This document shows, one piece after another, positions 6,809 through 10,601 of a stretch of 10,601 nt of DNA. This DNA comes from Sedimenticola sp. (lineage in GTDB: Bacteria; Pseudomonadota; Gammaproteobacteria; Chromatiales; Chromatiaceae): NCBI GenBank assembly GCA_027023915.1, contig JALVUB010000061.1:1-10601 (forward strand). Direction: 5' to 3'. Numbering within the stretch: the stretch's first letter is position 1; each line of letters opens with the position of its first letter. The notes below the pieces were generated by a model. The model had not been told where the DNA came from. It ran no database searches and worked only from the letters and a program-made list of their open reading frames with translations. The position numbers and the translations under genes are program-made.

Positions 6809-7786
6809 TCAATCCGTATCCGCCCCGCCCGGTATCCCGGCCCATCGTCTGAGCGTATCTCGCGGTTTTTCCGAGAAGTGCTTGTAATACTGCCCGGAAA
6901 ACCGGCCCATATGCGTGAAACCTGCTTTTGTTGCCGCCTCTGTGATAAGGCCGGGTCGATATTTTTTTCCGGCAACCAAGGCGCGGAAAACATGGAGGCG
7001 GGAAATGAGGTAGTACTCATATGGCCCCATGCCAAGATGATCCTGGAATGCCCGGTGCAATGTTCTTCTGTGTGCCGGTATTTCGCGCGCCAAAATGCCG
7101 ATGTCCAGCTTTTCACCAGCCGGCCACTCTTCGATGAGTTCGATTCCCCTGCGAACGATAGGGTAGGATCTGGCTGGCAACACGATACGCGATTCCGGCT
7201 TCTTGTCACCCGAAAGCCAGGGTTTGAGAACATCATCGAGAAGGATGGCCAGGCGCTCCTGCGCCACTTCCAGGTACTCTCTTGAATCCGGCCCTAGACG
7301 AAACGCCCGCCGAGAAAATCGCTGACACCAGTTTTTCAAGGCGATCAGCTTCCTGCGATCCTGACGCAGGCAGGCATGTTCATTGAATTCCCATCCCATG
7401 CGCTCGATCAGCGATTTCTGGATCATGAGTCCAAGGGAACGCATTCTCCTGGGCGTTAAATAGTCCTGCTCCTGACCCGGGAAAAACATCAGTGCCATGT
7501 CTTCATCGAACATCCGCCCATGCCAGCGAGGATAATCGGCGGCATCGATTACAAAGGTGAAAAAAACCGCTGAATGGGAATGACTCTCCTGGGCATGAAT
7601 GGCTGCTCCATGCCGATACCAATGTATGGATATCTCCGGCAGATCGACCATGGCATACCAGGAATTGAGCGGCCCGCTGCTCATCTGTACATACCGCCCA
7701 TCCCATCCGGGACCGGAAATATCCTCAAGCAACGCCTCAATATCAGTCGCGGAGCCCTGACGGAACTGTCCCAGTTGCGTGGACAT
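6809..7786 (-). CDS. AraC/XylS-family transcriptional regulator
   Basis: Predicted cytoplasmic activator of 325 aa. The C-terminal DNA-binding domain has two helix-turn-helix units: about 227-247 (LDIGILAREIPAHRRTLHRAF) and about 279-302 (ITEAATKAGFTHMGRFSGQYY), followed by the typical F-x-x-x-P-x-x-x-L-R end (HFSEKPRDTLRR). The N-terminal about 200 residues would be the effector-sensing domain; no cupin-type hallmark is recognised. The frame is open to 7918, but ATG 7786 is chosen because MSTQLGQFRQ reads like a natural start and because a possible -10 (TATGAT) overlaps the alternative ATG at 7837. The Shine-Dalgarno is weak, so the start is uncertain. It lies immediately upstream of, and in the same direction as, the envelope hydrolase operon, making it the likely regulator of that operon. 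Its base composition appears lower in GC than the amidohydrolase genes. Confidence 0.85.
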   Translation of the reverse strand: MSTQLGQFRQGSATDIEALLEDISGPGWDGRYVQMSSGPLNSWYAMVDLPEISIHWYRHGAAIHAQESHSHSAVFFTFVIDAADYPRWHGRMFDEDMALMFFPGQEQDYLTPRRMRSLGLMIQKSLIERMGWEFNEHACLRQDRRKLIALKNWCQRFSRRAFRLGPDSREYLEVAQERLAILLDDVLKPWLSGDKKPESRIVLPARSYPIVRRGIELIEEWPAGEKLDIGILAREIPAHRRTLHRAFQDHLGMGPYEYYLISRLHVFRALVAGKKYRPGLITEAATKAGFTHMGRFSGQYYKHFSEKPRDTLRRWAGIPGGADTD

Positions 7787-7861
7787 GCTCTTGAAGCCTT
7801 TGATTAATTCGTGACATGCAATCTTGCGACATATCATATTCCGATACAGCCGGAAATGGCC

Positions 7862-7887
7862 TTTATCACGGTGGTCTTTGGTACTAT
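7862..7887 (+). promoter_or_regulatory. Possible extended -10 promoter for the lipoprotein gene
   Basis: TGGTACTAT at 7879-7887 fits an extended -10 (TGn plus a TATAAT-like hexamer). TTTATC at 7862-7867 would be a poorly spaced -35. It lies about 40 bp before the start of the lipoprotein gene, in the divergent region shared with the AraC-type regulator. Confidence 0.3.
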
Positions 7888-7924
7888 GTAACAGTCTGTC
7901 ACTTCGTCCATGGAGCACGACGAG

Positions 7925-8503
7925 ATGAACACAAAAACCACCTTGGTTGCCTTTGCCACTGTACTGGTCCTACTGATCTCCGGTTGTGATCGTTCGGGAA
8001 ATGTCACCAACAACAAGGAAGCGGCACCAGCGCAACAACAGCAAGCCGCCACTGTCCGGCAAACCCAGCCCCAATATGCACAAGTGTTGAGCGTGGTGGA
8101 GATCAAAGAAGTTGTCAAAACGCCCCGCCAAGTGTGCAAGGACGTGGTGGTGCAACAACCCGCGCCCGCGCAAGACAAAAACAAAATTCTGGGTACCGTG
8201 GCCGGCGCCGTTGTGGGCGGCGTGTTGGGTAACCAGGTGGGTGGCGGAACCGGCAGGGATCTCGCCACCGCCGCCGGGGCCGTGGGCGGCGCCCTCATGG
8301 GCCGAAAAATTCAGGGCAATCACCAGAAGAAGAACACTCAACCGACAGTCGAGAAACAGTGCAAAACGGTAACCGACACCAAGGAGAAGGTAGTGGGCTA
8401 CGACGTGAAATACAGCCTGAACGGCAAGGTGGGCACTGTCCGCATGAGCAAAAAACCGGGCGACCGCATCCCGGTTAAGGATGGCCATCTTGTCATCCAG
8501 TGA
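7925..8503 (+). CDS. Glycine-zipper 2TM-domain lipoprotein (17 kDa antigen/SlyB-like)
   Basis: Small lipoprotein of 192 aa. The lipobox LISGC places the lipidated Cys at residue 21, followed by Asp22; in the E. coli Lol system Asp at +2 keeps lipoproteins in the inner membrane. A Gln/Ala-rich linker follows. The glycine-zipper hairpin is about 86-125 (GTVAGAVVGGVLGNQVGGGTG, then DLATAAGAVGGALMGRKIQ). The conserved C-terminal block YDVKYSLNGKVGTVRMSKKPGD is typical of glycine-zipper 2TM proteins. ATG 7925 is preferred over 7910 because GGAG lies 9 nt upstream of it and the signal peptide begins there. Family members are implicated in envelope integrity. It is 19 bp upstream of the cytochrome b561-type gene and possibly co-transcribed with it; there is no evident functional link to the hydrolase operon. 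Confidence 0.88.
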   Translation: MNTKTTLVAFATVLVLLISGCDRSGNVTNNKEAAPAQQQQAATVRQTQPQYAQVLSVVEIKEVVKTPRQVCKDVVVQQPAPAQDKNKILGTVAGAVVGGVLGNQVGGGTGRDLATAAGAVGGALMGRKIQGNHQKKNTQPTVEKQCKTVTDTKEKVVGYDVKYSLNGKVGTVRMSKKPGDRIPVKDGHLVIQ

Positions 8504-8522
8504 GCAGACCAGGAAGGCAATC

Positions 8523-9089
8523 ATGTCTGAAATCAAGGTTTGGGACCCGGCGGTAAGGATCTTCCACTGGGTCCTGGTGGCCGCCTTCTTTATCGCCTAT
8601 ATCACCGAGGACGATTTTCTTTCGCTGCACGTGCTGGCCGGCTACACCGTTGGCGGGCTGGTGGTGTTTCGCCTCGTCTGGGGTTTTATCGGCACGCGAC
8701 ACGCGCGGTTTTCAGATTTCGTCCGCCCGCCGGGCGAAGCGCTTGCCTATTTGAAGGATGAACTAAGAGGAAAGGCGCGCCGCTACATCGGGCACAATCC
8801 CGCCGGCGGCGCCATGGTGATCGCGCTGTTGATCTCCCTTGCCTGCACCGTCACCACCGGGTTGGTCATCTATGGCGGCGGGGATTGTGTCGGCCCCCTC
8901 TCCTTCTGGTTTTGCGACACGCCCAAATGGCTGGTGAAGGCGGTCAAGGAGGTGCATGAATTTTTCGCCAACTTCACCCTGCTGCTTGTGGGGCTTCACG
9001 TGGCCGGCGTGATCTGGTCGGGACTGCTGCACCATGAAAACCTGGTGGCCGCCATGTGGAACGGTCGCAAGCGGGCACCGGAAGAGTAA
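8523..9089 (+). CDS. Cytochrome b561-type membrane protein
   Basis: Inner-membrane b-type cytochrome of 188 aa with four predicted transmembrane helices (about 14-28, 34-56, 95-117 and 145-167). Candidate haem-ligand histidines are H15 (RIFHW), H36 (SLHVLAGY), H145 (EVHEFFAN) and H159 (GLHVAGV), the usual pattern of the b561 / Ni-Fe hydrogenase b-type cytochrome family. The opening KVWDPAVRIFHW and the phrase RLVWGFIG are typical of the family. Such proteins pass electrons between the quinone pool and a periplasmic or membrane partner, and are often paired with small c-type cytochromes; none is visible here. ATG 8523 is chosen because AGGAAGG lies just upstream and the family motif begins a few residues later. 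The gene ends only 6 bp from the convergent thioredoxin gene. Confidence 0.9.
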   Translation: MSEIKVWDPAVRIFHWVLVAAFFIAYITEDDFLSLHVLAGYTVGGLVVFRLVWGFIGTRHARFSDFVRPPGEALAYLKDELRGKARRYIGHNPAGGAMVIALLISLACTVTTGLVIYGGGDCVGPLSFWFCDTPKWLVKAVKEVHEFFANFTLLLVGLHVAGVIWSGLLHHENLVAAMWNGRKRAPEE

Positions 9090-9095
9090 CCTGGT

Positions 9096-9617
9096 TCAGT
9101 CGGACTTCTTCTTTTTGAGCGCCCGCACCTTGGCGAGCAGTTCGGGATCATCCCATTCTCGGGCGCCGACGGCGCGATAGACGATGCGCCCATGGGGGTC
9201 CACCACGAAGGTGGTGGGCAACCCGATCACCCCCCATGGGCCTTCCACTGCCGACTCCTGATCCAGCAGCAAAGGGAAGGTGACCGGATAATCGCCGGTG
9301 AAGGGGAAAACGGTGTCAACGTCCTCACCCACATTGATTCCCAGAATGACGATGCCTTCACCCTTTATCTTTTTCCAGGCCCTTTCCATGGAAGGCATTT
9401 CGGCGCGGCAGGGCGGACACCAGGTGGCCCAGAAGTTGACAATGAGCACCTTGCCGCGATAGTCCGCCAGCTTGTGGGTCTCGTCATCCAGGTCTTTCAG
9501 GGTGAAGGCGGGCGCCTGGGGATGCCCGGGCACCTCGGTAAGCCCCCGGCCCGGCTCAATGGCCGCCGCCGGCAGGAAAATAACCAGCAGCAACAACAGA
9601 AAGAAGATTTTTTTCAT
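9096..9617 (-). CDS. TlpA/ResA-like periplasmic thiol-disulfide oxidoreductase
   Basis: Thioredoxin-fold protein of 173 aa anchored or exported by an N-terminal hydrophobic segment (MKKIFFLLLLLVIFLPAAA). The active site is W66-C67-P-P-C70 in VNFWATWCPPCRAEMP, with the cis-proline at P134 (GLPTTF). The preceding APAFTLKDLDDETHKLADYRGK block and the GRIVYRAVG strand are those of the AhpC/TSA-Redoxin, TlpA-like family. It is expected to reduce disulfides in the periplasm, for example in apocytochrome c or metal-site maturation. The frame is open further upstream, but ATG 9617 has GGAG upstream and begins the signal peptide. That ATG overlaps the stop of the upstream gene in ATGA (9614-9617), so the two are translationally coupled. 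Confidence 0.92.
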   Translation of the reverse strand: MKKIFFLLLLLVIFLPAAAIEPGRGLTEVPGHPQAPAFTLKDLDDETHKLADYRGKVLIVNFWATWCPPCRAEMPSMERAWKKIKGEGIVILGINVGEDVDTVFPFTGDYPVTFPLLLDQESAVEGPWGVIGLPTTFVVDPHGRIVYRAVGAREWDDPELLAKVRALKKKKSD

Positions 9618-10210
9618 TTTTCTTTCTCCGGCAGTTTTTCCGGCGCGCATTCCATCCCGGGAATACGCGCAACCAGTGGCTTGCCGCCTAGGGTGATGCG
9701 CAGTTCCAGGTCGAACCGGCTGCCCGGCGGCAGGCCGTAGCTGGTCATGCCCCAGTTGTAGTCGCCCGGCTCGAAATGCTGCCTGGGCGGAAGCAATGAC
9801 CAGTTGAAGGCGATGCGACCTGCCTTTGAGACCGACATGGAAGAAAGGCGTTCCTTCCAACGCTGGCGCGTCACCAACCGGCCCACCTCGCCCTCATGCA
9901 ATACCTGCCAGTCGTCCAGATCGAAATCGAGCGGCTGGTCGCCGTCATTTCGGAACATGGAGCCGAACAAACAGTTTCGCGCCACCATGTCTGCCGCCTC
10001 GCGGGAAAAGCCACGCGCGAGAAGATAGGCGCGCGTCTGATCGGGAAGCCGCTGCACCAGTTTCAGAGATACACCGTCGTGACGCCAGGTCCAGCTTTTC
10101 AGGCCGGTATTTGGCCCAACCTCCATGCTTACCCCGGCGCGCGCGGAACCGGCCAGACACGAAACAAGAAGCAGCAATCCGGCCCTGGAACGAACCGATT
10201 CAGATGGCAT
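9614..10210 (-). CDS. Exported protein of unknown family, coupled to the TlpA-like gene
   Basis: Protein of 198 aa that I do not recognise. A Sec signal peptide is visible (R7-R9, hydrophobic AGLLLLVSCLAGSARA, cleavage near 25). The mature region is rich in Trp and Arg, with SWTWRHDGVSLKLVQRLPDQTRAYL, CLFGSMFRNDG, FNWSLLPPRQHFEPGDYNWGM and YGLPPGSRFDLEL. This looks like a beta-sandwich periplasmic domain. The mature part holds only two cysteines, C80 and C188, which could form a disulfide. ATG 10210 overlaps the end of the rhodanese gene by 11 bp, and the stop codon overlaps the TlpA start by 4 bp, so all three are probably one transcript. The context suggests a periplasmic substrate or partner of the TlpA-like protein. 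No function is assigned. Confidence 0.78.
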   Translation of the reverse strand: MPSESVRSRAGLLLLVSCLAGSARAGVSMEVGPNTGLKSWTWRHDGVSLKLVQRLPDQTRAYLLARGFSREAADMVARNCLFGSMFRNDGDQPLDFDLDDWQVLHEGEVGRLVTRQRWKERLSSMSVSKAGRIAFNWSLLPPRQHFEPGDYNWGMTSYGLPPGSRFDLELRITLGGKPLVARIPGMECAPEKLPEKEK

Positions 10211-10601
10211 GTACCGGCAATCCCAACTGTCGCCACTCCGGCAATCCACCATCAAGACGGCTGGCATTCATACCCCGGTCGCGCAACAGGGAAACGGCAT
10301 CGAACGCCAAAACACAGTGAGGCCCCCGGCAGTAGGCCACCACTTCGCGAGTGGGGTCCAGTTCATCGAGCCGCTGTTCCAGCTCGGACAGGGGCATATT
10401 GATGGCGCCAGGCAAATGACCGGCTGCGTACTCTTCTGGAGGCCGCACGTCTATGACGGTCACCGTCCCCTCTTCCACCCGCTTGATGAGTTCCGCGGGA
10501 GGAACCGGCTCCAGCTCATCCTTCACCTCAAGGTAGTTGGCAACCAGGCTGCGCACTTCGGAAAGATGGCGATCCGCCACTTCGCGCAGCGCCTGGCAAA
10601 G
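10200..10601 (-). CDS. Rhodanese-domain protein, probably the C-terminal part of an ArsR-type regulator/rhodanese fusion
   Basis: The frame is open to the right edge, so the N-terminus lies outside the window; 133 codons are visible. The rhodanese domain covers about the last 100 residues: VTVIDVRPPEEYAAGHLPGAINMPL, then the active-site loop VAYCRGPHCVLAF with the catalytic Cys, then LDGGLPEWRQLGLPV. The stretch before it (LCQALREVADRHLSEVRSLVANYL) matches the linker I know from ArsR-HTH/rhodanese two-domain regulators, which have the same CRGPxC loop. The HTH itself is not visible, so this is inference. A GTG at 10580 could serve as a start but would cut that linker. It is first of the three-gene minus-strand set and may sense or transfer sulfane sulfur. 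Confidence 0.82.
   Translation of the reverse strand, partial: LCQALREVADRHLSEVRSLVANYLEVKDELEPVPPAELIKRVEEGTVTVIDVRPPEEYAAGHLPGAINMPLSELEQRLDELDPTREVVAYCRGPHCVLAFDAVSLLRDRGMNASRLDGGLPEWRQLGLPVHAI

Noticed and set aside
7787..7918. Longer start for the AraC-type regulator (ATG at 7918 or 7837)
   Set aside because: The additional residues look non-conserved and the region contains promoter-like sequence for both directions. It is not fully excluded, because no candidate start has a strong Shine-Dalgarno.
9618..9860. N-terminal extension of the TlpA-like protein
   Set aside because: It overlaps the upstream gene deeply in another frame and would place the signal peptide internally. The coupled ATG at 9617 is clearly better.
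1..10601. CRISPR array, phage genes or toxin-antitoxin pair
   Set aside because: No regularly spaced repeats, phage-type products or small two-gene toxin modules are visible.

Overview
This window looks like chromosomal DNA of a moderately GC-rich Gram-negative bacterium, most likely a gammaproteobacterium. The support is indirect: a TadA with a typical proteobacterial sequence, a CCA-encoding tRNA gene, an outer-membrane barrel-like protein ending in Phe, a glycine-zipper lipoprotein, and Sec and Tat signal peptides. No species can be named from the sequence.

Left edge (1-519): the minus-strand N-terminal part of tadA (tRNA adenosine deaminase) runs off the window. It is followed by a plus-strand tRNA-Val(CAC) gene with a consensus -35 box and a strong hairpin terminator. 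The terminator has A- and T-tracts on both sides, so it can also end the minus-strand operon that arrives from the right.

Centre (561-7786, all minus strand): an AraC-family regulator gene lies upstream of a tight four-gene cluster. In transcription order the cluster is an outer-membrane beta-barrel-like protein, a Sec-exported YtcJ/NfdA-like amidohydrolase, a Tat-exported paralogue of it, and a Sec-exported serine hydrolase of the beta-lactamase/6-aminohexanoate-dimer hydrolase (NylB-like) type. Junctions are 12, 34 and 6 bp. All four products carry export signals, so the operon appears to encode an envelope pathway: uptake through the outer membrane, then stepwise periplasmic hydrolysis of an amide, lactam, formamide or ester compound, controlled by the AraC-type protein. 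The substrate cannot be read from the sequence. The 418-bp gap between the regulator and the first structural gene holds a 154-bp MITE-like element with perfect 19-bp terminal inverted repeats, abutting the Shine-Dalgarno sequence of the barrel gene. It also holds clustered CTGTAT/ATACAG motifs that could be operator half-sites.

Right part (7925-10601): on the plus strand, divergent from the regulator, are a glycine-zipper 2TM lipoprotein and a cytochrome b561-type membrane protein. They converge with a minus-strand trio: an ArsR-type/rhodanese protein (N-terminal part outside the window), an exported protein of unknown family, and a TlpA/ResA-like thioredoxin. The trio overlaps by 11 and 4 bp, which suggests translational coupling and a periplasmic thiol or sulfur-related role.

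The most noteworthy items are the extracytoplasmic hydrolase operon, with two paralogues sent through two different export systems, and the small inverted-repeat element inserted directly in front of it.
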